Below are positions 1 to 9,900 of a DNA stretch of 64,000 bases, piece after piece. Under the pieces are notes generated by a model that saw only the letters and a list, made by a program, of their open reading frames with translations, did not search any database and was not told where the DNA came from. Numbering within the stretch: position 1 is the first letter of the stretch; each line of letters starts with the position of its first letter. The position numbers and the translations under genes were made by a program. The stretch covers positions 13,513,501 to 13,577,500 of the forward strand of contig JALDNG010000022.1 of the NCBI GenBank assembly GCA_024349245.1. The letters run 5' to 3'. Source of the DNA: Neodontobutis hainanensis (Eukaryota; Chordata; Actinopteri; Gobiiformes; Odontobutidae).

Positions 1-472
1 TTTTGATTGATTTTGGTTGATCAATTGTGTTTGATCAAAAGGAGGGAATTGTAATGGGAAAATGATATTTTCCTCTTTCACATGCTCTGTGCTGTCCTTG
101 ACCGCAGCAGAATGATATGTGCACCACCTGTGCTACTGTTTTCAAACTGATACAATTGTCTTATACAGAGACAACTCTGTTTTCTGGGAAAACCAGTAAA
201 ATGCTGATTCATGTTAGACGGCTCACTCTCTGAGAGCCAGTGTTTCATTTTTCTTATCTGCTGTGATTTCAGTATAAATTCTAAGCCCGCCTAGTTAACA
301 TTGGGACTGTTCATGCAACTCTGTACACAGACAGAGTTGTATTTTCCATTCCTCCTTTTGCAAAAGATGTCTCTGAATTCTTTTTTCCTTTTTCCTTAAA
401 TAAATCACCAAAAGACATCTGTTGTTTTCTCTCAAACTTATTCCACAATAATATATTTATTTTTTCAACCAC
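1..472. other. Flanking non-coding sequence
   Basis: No coding exon, tRNA or clear repeat is visible here. The short open frame beginning at 628 on the minus strand runs into this stretch, but its protein similarity to Rex3 stops near 473, so the part below that is read-through. Confidence 0.5.
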
Positions 473-1345
473 AGTAGGAACGTAGATCGACTGGTAAATC
501 GAGAGCTTTGCCTTACAGCTCAGCTCCTTCTTCACCACGACAGACCGGTACATCGACCGCATTACTGCAGAAGCTGCACCGATCCGTCTGTCGATCTCAC
601 GCTCCTTCCTTCCCTCACTCGTGAACAATACCCGAGATACTTAAACTCCTCCACTTGAGGCAGGAGCTCTCCACCAACCTGGAGGGCAAGCCACCCTTTT
701 CCGACTGAGAACCATGGTCTCAGACTTGGAGGTGCTGATCCTCATCCCAGCCGCTTCACACTCGGCTGCAAACCGCCCCAGTGAACATTGAAGGTCCTGG
801 CTTGATGGAGCCAACAGGACAACATCATCTGCAAAAAGCAGAGATGAAATCCTGTGGTCCCCAAACCAGACTCCTCCGGCCCCTGGCTGCGCCTAGAAAT
901 CCTGTCCATAAAGATAATGAACAGGACCGGTGACAAAGGGCAGCCCTGCCGAGTCCAACATTCACCGGGAACAGGTCTGACTTACTGCCGGCAATGCGAA
1001 CCAAGCTCCTGCTCGGTCGTACAGGGACCGGACAGCCCTTAGCAAAGGGCCCCGGACTCCATACTCCCAGAGCACCCCCACAGGGCACCGCGAGGACACA
1101 GTCGAATGCCTTCTCCAGATCCACAAAGCACATGTGGACTGGTTGGGCAAACTCCCATAATCCCTCCAGCACCCTGGAGAGGGTATAGAGCTGGTCCAGT
1201 GTTCCACGACCGGGACGAAAACCGCATTGTTCCTCCTGGATCTGAGGTTCGACTATCGGCCGCATTCTCCTCTCCAGTACCCTGGCATAGACTTTCCGGG
1301 AGGCTGAGGAGTGTGATCCCTCTGTAGTTGGAACACACCCTCCGG
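473..1345 (-). mobile_element. Rex3 non-LTR retrotransposon fragment (RTE-type), broken at both ends
   Basis: This is a relic of the Rex3 LINE that is abundant in teleosts. Read from 1345 downwards, it gives reverse transcriptase motifs in order but in shifting frames: NYRGITLLSLP, EEQCGFRPGRGTLDQLY, HMCFVDLEKAFD, SLVRIAGSKSD, LSPVLFIIFMDRISRRSQG, and finally EREIDRRIGAASAVMRSMYR with SIYQSIYVPT at about 473. The plus strand at 928-948 matches the forward primer commonly used to survey Rex3 in fish (CGGTGAYAAAGGGCAGCCCTG). At least four frames are needed to follow the protein, the catalytic FADD box is damaged, and homology stops sharply after YVPT. The copy is therefore a dead partial. The 5' truncation near 1345 borders an AT-rich tract. 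The family call is strong; the exact ends are approximate. Confidence 0.85.
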
Positions 1346-3825
1346 TCCCCTTCTTAAAAATTAAAATTAAAAATTAACAATTAATTAATTGTTTAATTAT
1401 AAAACTAAGATGAGTTTTTGACCAGATATATAGACATATACTAGACTTTTGAACTATTTAAGACGTATAACATAATGAAGGATAACCTTAAGATGCAATC
1501 TGTATCTCATGGTTTTTCTTGACACCAGCAGGAGATGTGCTCTGACCTCGATCAGTGAACAAAGTAACAGTAATATAATATTATTATATAAAATAGACTT
1601 TTGTAGTGAACCCTTTCGTACCTGGAACCAACGCCCTTCAAAGTTTTACTGATTTACACATTTGACTCTTTACCGACCCTTTCAGAACATCACAACTGTT
1701 TATTCAGACTGAGGAAAACTGAGGAGATTTGATTAGCAGCTCTTTGCTAATCCAAACCAGATGTTCCCCGATGTTGTGTTAACAGACAACCACGAGGAGG
1801 GGAACTTTATTTACAAATTTGTTTTGCACTACTTCAAAGGACATAAAGGTGCTACCTTCTGGCCGACCAGACCCCCTGGCACCCAAATTGACATTTAAAT
1901 ATACGATTTGTGTATTGAAACACACCAGACTCTGTTTTCAGGTCAAACCGAGAATTATGTGCATATGTTTGGTGTTAACAAAATCGTAAAAACATTTCCT
2001 ATGCCTTTATGCTACAATGCAAAAGCAATATGGTTTTTAAATGTGTTTAGTTTTTGTTATTTGGTGGAATATATATTAATTTTTACGTTTTTGGAGCATA
2101 ATGAAAGAATGCAGCTTCAGAACAGAGCTTTGAGAAGAACACCGCTCTGAGGCTGGACTAAAACTAAGGTGCCATTTATTCATTTTTTATTTATGGTTGG
2201 CTTTAACCGCAATGAAGTAAATACATCTGTTATTATTTTTAAGTGTTTTATTTGATGATTAACAGAAAACACATTTGTTGAATCCACAGTTCCAGTGAGT
2301 TATGGGCCCAGACTGAGCTTCTCTTTAGGCTCAGGTTCCATCAGGTTCTGGGTTCGTCAGTACACACGACCTAAGAGTCATCGACTTAAGGAACATCCTC
2401 CTGTGAACATCAGATCAAGGCCATTACAAGAATGTTCTCTGACAGGTCAAAGTGAGCACACATCTGTGGGACTCACGTGAATACAGACCCGACACGACGC
2501 TGCGCTCCTTCAGAGTTACTCTGAAGCTCTGCACAGGTTCACGCCTCACCGTCATCACATGAGTTGCTACAGATCTGTTTTCATGATGTGTCAGACCTCA
2601 CTCTTGACCTACGGCTCACAATCTGGTGCTAAGGAGCTTTGGATATCAAGGCAGTGGTCTTAGCGCCCGCAGGGGAAACAGAAGACTTTGCGCACTGACT
2701 GCAGGAAACAACTGAATCTGCTGGTCTTTGGTGGAGTCACCAGGTGTGTGTAGATGGTGTCCAACAATAGTCTCGGGACTTACAGAGAAATGCTTTGTGC
2801 ATTTCCCCGTGCACGTCAGTTTCACTTTTCTGCATGAGAAACATCAGATGTTGATATCCCGGACGAGCCCCAAATGTTTTTTGGTTACAGATTAAATGAG
2901 CAGACGATGGAGACGGCGTATGATTTGACAATAATAGACAGGTTTAACCTTTGCAAAGAGAAGCAAAACGGACACACATGAACAATGGTAAGTGGAAGGT
3001 TTTGCTTAAAGATGTAAACAATACATGAAGCTTTTATAGGTTTACATTATGCCAGCCCCCCAGCTCCAGGGACGTGGATGGACCTGTATTGAGCTGACGT
3101 GACAGTCAGAGATGTGTGTCACTAAGTGTACAGGAAAGAGTGTCCCTGGACAATGATTAGATGCTTTGTATTGTTTGGATTCGCCTGGTACCAAATAGGA
3201 GCTATAGCTGAAGACATGAAGTCATACTTGTTTGTGGATAAGCATATGAACTGGAGCAGGAGTGAGAGCATAATACATAACATTAATGGAGATTTACAAT
3301 TTCCATAACACCTTGTAATCGGGCAGCCTCTCTAAGGTCCTTGAACACACCACAAAACCTCTGTTCACACTGCTTTCCTCCAAAACCCCATCACCATTGT
3401 GACTGTTGTTTAAAAGGAAAGACTGTTCATAAACTCAACAAAGCTCTGTGTAAATATTTCTGTATTTACTTTTATAATAAACAATTTGCTTAGGGTTTTG
3501 TTCAGTCTAGATTTGTTCCAGACTGTCTCTGTAAAACTCAGTTTTAACACCAGGTGTTCAATAAATACAATAAACCAGTTTGTTTTTGCATCTTTTCAAT
3601 ATTAATTTTAACCGCAGCATATTTAAGACGTTTATCTATTCCTAATTTCCAGATTTCACTAATTTTGCATCAGACTCTACAAAAGAATTCCCTTCACTCA
3701 ATGTTCAAACAGAAACTTAATCCATTAAGTGTAAAATCAAATCAACTTGTCTCTCTTTATTTATTCAGATTTACCACCATTGCACTCAGTTATAGTCAGT
3801 AATGTTACTTTAAAACAATGCTAAG
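1346..3825. other. Non-coding interval between Rex3 relic and Copia element
   Basis: It begins with an AT-rich tract (1355-1400) of repeated taatta/aaaatt units. No reading frame longer than about 80 codons occurs and none resembles a known protein. The missing first exons of the kinesin copy at 6988 were looked for here and not found. Confidence 0.45.
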
Positions 3826-4117
3826 TGTTAAAATATGCTTAGTATGTCCTCAGTTGTACATAATGTTATTCTGTTCTATGTTAAGCATATGTGTATGCCA
3901 CGAAAGGGGAAACTAAAAACGCGTTTGCGTAATTAAGATGTTTGTCCAGGTTGACTTACAGTAATTCTCTTACTAAAAAGCTGTCTGATTGTGAGGCTGA
4001 TGTGTCACCAGCTAGTTCAATAAATATGCCAAAGACGGCTAAAGATAATTCATCTCTCATCTACTTTATCTTCAGAATACAACGCTAACTGCAAAAGTAA
4101 TATAAAGACACTCAACA
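3826..4117 (+). repeat. Candidate 5' LTR of the Copia element
   Basis: The right edge is well fixed: ...actcaaca ends in CA directly before the primer-binding site. The left edge is a guess. A TGTTA at 3826 would give a 292 bp LTR, a plausible length, with weak terminal symmetry (TGTTa...cAACA). An AATAAA-type signal lies at about 4019. No 3' LTR remains for comparison, so the start cannot be confirmed. Confidence 0.45.
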
Positions 4118-4131
4118 GGTTATGGGCCCAG
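4118..4131 (+). other. Copia primer-binding site, complementary to initiator-tRNA-Met anticodon arm
   Basis: The 14 bases GGTTATGGGCCCAG are the exact reverse complement of the anticodon stem-loop of vertebrate initiator tRNA-Met (CTGGGCCCATAACC). Drosophila copia is known to prime from an internally cleaved 5' half of this tRNA rather than from its 3' end, and the position right after the LTR fits that mechanism. Confidence 0.8.
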
Positions 4132-4198
4132 GAGTTCTTCGGAAGATAAGTTTGTTGTTTTACACCGTTTAGAAAGTCGCAACAGACCGCGTGCTAAC

Positions 4199-5039
4199 AT
4201 GGCGGAACAACGGAGGACGCACAGTTTACCGCGTCTGACATTCCACGGAGATGAGACTAAGTATGAGACTTTGGGACATTTTCATTTATCAGGATTAAAG
4301 GACATGGTGCTAAAAGAACCGCAGTCAGAAGCAGAGATAGCAGCCGATGCAAAGAAAAATGCTGACGCATATGCTGAGCTAATTTTACTGTTAGATGATA
4401 AAAGCCTGTCATTAGTTATGAGGGATGCACCCAACGACGGAAGAAAAGCCCTCGAACTATTAAGAGAGTATTATGCATGCAGGGGAAAACCCCGCATAAT
4501 CAGCTTATACACCATGTTGACGTCGCTTCAAAAGCAAATGATGAAAGTGTAATGGACTATATCATCAGAGCAGAGACAGCCATCACGGCACTACGAAACG
4601 CAGGTGAAACGTTAGGAGATGGACTGCTAGTGGCTATGGTCTTAAAGGGATTGCCTGAGAGTTTTAAGCCGTTTGCAATACATGTGGCGCATACAGATGA
4701 CAAAATCACTTTCGTGGAATTCAAGACTAAACTACGTAGTTTTGAAGAAACAGAAAAGATAAAAGCAGTTGAATTGAGCGACAGCATGATGAAAACTCAA
4801 GGGAAAGCCAGACGACAGCCCGCAAAGACGAGTGCACGTGGCTGGGTCAAGGACGACACAGAGATAGTGTGCTTCAAGTGTGGTACAAAAGGCCATTGAG
4901 CAAAAACATGTCGACAGAAAGTGTGGTGTAGTATCTGCAGAAGTGACACACACAAAGACTCTACATGTAGACGTAAGGACAGGGACATTAAAGACAAAAA
5001 GGATGGTGTGAGTAAAGCTTCAGAAGATGTTGAGGACTA
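4199..5039 (+). pseudogene. Copia Gag (nucleocapsid), frameshifted
   Basis: The ATG at 4199 starts MAEQRRTHSLPRLTFHGDE and runs to about 4480. There the frame slips into the segment beginning ...SKANDESVMDYIIRAETA and continues with the UBN2/retrotrans_gag-like block LVAMVLKGLPESFKPFAI. Two CCHC zinc knuckles follow: CFKCGTKGH-stop-AKTC (about 4870-4911), where a TGA replaces what should be Trp, and CSICRSDTHKDSTC (about 4933-4975). The frame closes at 5037. Gag would package the element RNA in a virus-like particle. The frameshift and the stop inside the first knuckle show that it is dead. Confidence 0.82.
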
Positions 5040-5046
5040 AGTGTAA

Positions 5047-6915
5047 GTGGATAAGTGTAATGCATGCCATGACATACAAACATGGCATGACATTTTAGGC
5101 CACTGTAACTATGACGATGTTCTTAAGTTGCAGGATGTAGACGAAGGTATGCAGATCAAGGGTAAAACATGCAAACCTGAAAAAGAGTGTGAGGTGTGTA
5201 TTCAGGGAAAATTTTTGCCCAAACCAGAAATAGGAACCCTGATACCAGAGCAAAGGCTCCTTTACAGATGGTACACACAGATCTTGCAGGTCCAGTAACC
5301 ACAGAGTCGATAGATGGTTACAAATATATGCAGTCATTCACTGACGATTACTCGAGTGCAGTATTTGGATATTTCCTAAAGAGGAAAAGTGACACAGTAC
5401 ATGCTACTGAAAAGTTCCTAGCAGATGTATCCCCTTATGGGAAAGTGACATGTATGAGATCCGACAACGGAACAGAGTTTATGTGCAGTGATTTTCAAGC
5501 ACTATTGAGGAAAAACAAAATTAGACATGAAAGTCAGCTCCATATTCCCACACCAGAACGGAACTGCAGAGAGAGGTTGGCGTACTTTTTTTGAGATGGG
5601 TAGGTGCATGTTAACCGAAAGCACACTTCCAAAACAGCAATGGCACTACGTGGTGCAAACAGCAGCAGTGGTACGCAACAGATGTTTTAACAGGCGTACA
5701 GGGCAGACTCCTTATGAATTGCTGACAAACAAGAAGCCTAATGTGTCTAAAATGCAAAAGTTTGGATCTGTGTGCTACACGTACAAACAGGACAAGGGAA
5801 AATTGGACTCCAAATGTGACCAGGGACGTTTTGTAGGTTATGACAAGAATAGCCCGGCGTATTTGGTGTATCATCCAGACACAAACAAAGTACAAAAACA
5901 CAGGCTAGTGAAGTTTGTGAGAAAGATAGCTGTGGAAAAACAGACACAAGCGAGCCACATCTAAGCGATGGCTACAGCAATGAGAATCCTAGTAGTAGTG
6001 AGGATACTCAGAGTAATGGTACCGAAAATGCAGAGTACAGAGTAGAAGTACACATTATGATAGTCCTGGTGAAGTAATGATACCTAGTGACCACAATCAA
6101 CCACAACAGAGTGTGACAAATGGTGAAACACAGAGTAGAAGATTCCCGACTAGAGAAAGAAAAAAGCCAAGTTACTTAGATGACTTTGTAACTGAAGGCA
6201 GTAATAGTGACGTGGTTAATATCACGGTAGACTATTGCTGCAGAGCGGTGTGTGGTATTCCACAGACTTTTGAGGAAGCAATGAGGTCAACAAACTCAAA
6301 AGAATGGATAAAAGCTATGGATGAGGAAATCCAATCTCTAAACGAGAACAAAACGTTTACTCCGACAACACTGCCAATAGGCAAGAAAACAGTGGGAGGT
6401 AGATGGATCTACTCTGTAAAGGCTGATGTGAATGGAAAAGACAAATACAAGGCACGGTTTGTGGCCAAGGGTTACAACTAGAAAATGGGAATAGACTATG
6501 GAGAGACATTTTCACCCACTGCAGACTTGACGAGTGTAAGGGTGGTGCTACAGAAATCAGCACAGGAAAATTTACTCCTGCACCAAATGGACGTGAAAAC
6601 AGCGTACTTACACGCTCCCACAGACTATGAGATTTACATCAATCCACCAGAGGGATATCAAGAGAAAGAAGGTATAGTTTACAAGTTAGAGAAATCCCTT
6701 TACGGTTTGAAACAATCCGGGCGAAATTGGAATAAGGTTTTGCACGATTGTTTAACTGAGAATGGTTTACACAAAACCCAGCAGACCACTGTGTTTATGC
6801 AAAAGAGTCTAAAGAATGGAAAGTGATCATAATTACATGGGTTGATGACTTAATCATTGCCGCAAGCAATAAAGAGAAACTGAAAGAAGTGAAAGAGATG
6901 CTTGCAGAACGCTAG
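5047..6915 (+). pseudogene. Copia Pol: integrase and reverse transcriptase, protease missing, truncated
   Basis: Starting right after Gag, the sequence enters the GAG-pre-integrase zinc region directly (WHDILGH, then CEVCIQGK). The aspartic protease expected between Gag and integrase is absent. The integrase core follows in two frames with its three acidic positions: HTDLAGPV, MRSDNGTEF and PHQNGTAERGW. A frame break lies near 5580. After a poorly conserved linker comes the reverse transcriptase: FEEAMRSTNSKEWIKAMDEE, KARFVAKGYN-stop, DYGETFSPTADLTSVR, MDVKTAYLHAP, YGLKQSGRNWN and finally WVDDLIIAAS (about 6840). The stop after GYN replaces a Gln codon (TAG from CAG). RNase H is lost at the truncation. 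Confidence 0.85.
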
Positions 6916-6987
6916 CTGAATATATTGTTGTTATTATTACAGTTTAGTGTTTGGTGCCTCTGACAGTGCTGTTCTTCTGTTTTTCAG

Positions 6988-9900
6988 GATAAATCGTACA
7001 TGTTCGACCGAGTGTTCCAGTCAAGCACTACACAGGAGCAAGTCTACAACGCCTGCGCTCAGAAGATCGTCAAAGGTACATTTAGACGTGTTTTTAACGA
7101 GGCTTGTTTTACTGTGGTTCAACTTTGAACAATGTTTCTGCCTTTGACTAAATCTAAAGAAGTGTATGAACCCTGAGGTGAAGTGATGAGAGGCTGCAGC
7201 CTCACTCTTTAATGTCTATGTCCAGATCCTGTTTACTGCAGAGACAGAGACTGGAGGGGGTTCAATGAGACCTCGGTCTGTCTGCAACCAGGAACAGCCA
7301 CTAGCTTTGTTGTTTTTCCCTAAATGTTTCTTTTTTGATTCTCATTTAGTCTCAAGTGAGGATTCTCTGCCAAGTGTAGCTCTGCCTGTCTCTGTCTGTA
7401 GTGCTCCTCCGTCTCAGTCTGTAGGGCTCCTCCCGTCTCAATCTGTAGGGCTCCTCCCATCTCAATCTGTAGGGCTCCTCCCATCTCAATCTGTAGGGCT
7501 CCTCCCGCCTCAATCTGTAGGGCTCCTCCGTCGCTGTCTGTAGGGCTCCTCCCGTCGGTGTCTGTAGGGCTCCTCCCTTTCGCTGTCTGTAGGGCTCTAG
7601 GGAAAAGTGTATTTAGACCTAAGCAGAACGTAACATCAGACCTTTGAACCGTTCTCTAAAGTCCTCTGCCCTTTCACAGATGTCCTGGAGGGTTATAATG
7701 GAACCATTTTTGCCTACGGACAGACTTCTTCTGGAAAAACACACACCCTGGAGGTAAGTCTCCACAGTTATGAACCTGCAGAAGCATCTGTTTTTGGTTT
7801 CTTCATTTTAATCAGCAGATGTCATGATACACAGACTGTTAAGTCTTGGATATTCGTGTCTAAACACTCTGTTCTTCAGGGAAACCTCCACAATACAGAC
7901 ACCATGGGAATCATCCCCAGAATTGTGCAGGACAACTTTAAATTCATCTACTCCATGGACAAGAACCTGGAGTTCTACATCAAAGTACGAGACTGTCCTG
8001 TGTCTGAGTCAGAGCTGAATATATACCTTCTCTGTTTTATCAATAGCCATTATTTTCTTTTTGATGTCGGTGTTGACTAATGGGAGCGCTCCTTTTCAGA
8101 TTTTCAGCTGAAAAAGCACAATCCTTGATAATAAAGACTAGATGGCATCTTAAGCAGAGGTGCAGCATTAGGCAGTGCAGCCAGGACAGGGCAGGTCTGC
8201 ACTTGGGCCCTCACCTCCAGGGCCCCAGTGCAGACTTCCACTGCCTCAGACTGATTGTAGAGTCTTATGTCAGTTTTGTCCTGCAGCTGACCTCAGACCA
8301 GCACTGGCTGCTCTCTGTTTTTCAAAAGCCCAGTGCAGGGGTGGTCCATGTTGTTCAGTATAACATCTGTCCTGTTGTGTGTCTCCTAACTAAAACACCT
8401 GATCTGATGACGAGGGCATCAGGAGTCTGTTCACAGGATAAAGTCCTATCTGGTATGGTCTCAGTCCCACTGCCAGCTGCTCCACATCCTGACAACAGAA
8501 CCTCCTTCTTTACTCCATCCACTCTGCTTTTACTGTGCTACCGGTAGAAACATTAGTGTTGCCACGTTACTTCTATGTCATATTAATATTTCATTTTCTC
8601 TTTTAAAGGTGCCATATTTTGAAATTTACTTGGACAAGATTCAGGACCTTTTGGACGGTAAGTGTCTCCCTAGTTCTCACTGTGTGGAAGCGAGGCTTTT
8701 GAAGCAGACCACAAAGACTTCACACCGAGCATGAGAGGGGCTTTTAGGAGCTCTCTCTGGTTTGAAGTGTCCCTGAGCCAACGCGGTCCTGTGGAAACGA
8801 GGCTTTACATGTTGATCTGAATTAAAGCCTGTTGCATGTTAAATCTGTAGCACAGCCTGAATTATCCCTGAATCATCTTTTAAAAGCTTCTGCCTCTTTT
8901 CAGTCTCAAAGACCAACCTGTCCGTGCGAAGACAAAAACAGAGTGCCCTACGTTAAGGTGAGAGCTAGTTTTTAGTTGGTTAAATAAAAGACCTGACCTC
9001 AAAGGGACCTGTTTCTGAGCTGTTGGTTCTGTTCTCAGGGGTGCACCGAGAGGTTTGTGTGCAACCAGGACGAGGTCATGGACATTATCAACGAGGGCAA
9101 AGTCAACAGACATGTCGTAGTCACAAGTGAAAAAACACAAAACAACTGCTTCTAATCAGAATCTGCCATTTCTGGTTTAACTCTGTTTTTTTTCTATTGC
9201 AGACATGAACAAGCACAGTTCCAGGAGTCACAGCGTCTTCCTGATAAACATCAAACAGGAAAACACTCAGACCGAACAGAAACTGAGCGGGAAACTCTAC
9301 CTGGTTGATCTGGCCGGAAGCAAAATGGTTAGTTTTTCTTTCTCGATGTTCCAGGTACTCACAGATTCTCAGAGCATCGGTGTCTGGAGCTGCAAACCTG
9401 AATAGAGGAAGTTTTATGAATGTGTGAGTGATTAAATGAGTTGTCTGACCGCAGGTCAGTAAAACGGGAGCAGAAGGAGCAGTGCTGGATGAGGCCAAGA
9501 ACACAAACAAGTCCCTGTCGTTTCTGGGAAACGTCATCTCAGCTTTGGCCGAAGGAGCCGTGAGTCTTAGATAAACACAGGCTGATCTGTGGAGAGGCGC
9601 AGATAAAAGCAGCCCCAGCAGCAGTTTTCTTAGGCCTCACAGATTTCCCAGTGTTCACTCTGATGAGGCTGTAGTTTATTCATGTGTTTGACCTGAGGCA
9701 CACACAAATGATAACTCTGAGACAACAGGGCTGCTGTGCTCAGACTGTGGTCTCACCTGTCAATGGTAATAACACTTGAAGGCATCATGATTTAATTTTA
9801 CAAACTCAACTGCAGCTTTGTATTAGGATAAGAGCCACAACCAGCTGCATCAATAACAAACAAAAATCTGCTTGTACAATGTCTTTATTGAGTAAAAAGT

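Larger units (their letters stand above)
3826..6915 (+). mobile_element. Degenerate Ty1/Copia LTR retrotransposon, 3'-truncated
   Basis: The order is candidate 5' LTR, primer-binding site at 4118, Gag with two zinc knuckles, then GAG-pre-integrase, integrase core and reverse transcriptase. Integrase lying before reverse transcriptase is the Copia (Pseudoviridae) arrangement, the reverse of Gypsy. The element ends after the catalytic WVDDLIIAAS box and LAER, with an in-frame stop at 6913. RNase H and the 3' LTR are absent, so it cannot move. It has at least two in-frame stops in conserved positions and several frameshifts. The 3' break lies about 70 bp before the first recognisable kinesin exon. 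Fish Copia elements such as the GalEa/Zeco type are the likely relatives; I cannot choose among them from memory. Confidence 0.88.

Noticed and set aside
1346..6987. Missing N-terminal kinesin exons
   Set aside because: I looked for a MAD...CRFRPL-type exon upstream of 6988, including both sides of the Copia insertion, and found none. Not annotated.
8080..8547. 155-codon plus-strand open frame
   Set aside because: It lies wholly in an intron of the kinesin copy between exons ending 7984 and starting 8609, and has no family resemblance.
9121..9537. 138-codon minus-strand frame opposite kinesin exons
   Set aside because: Shadow of the plus-strand coding exons.
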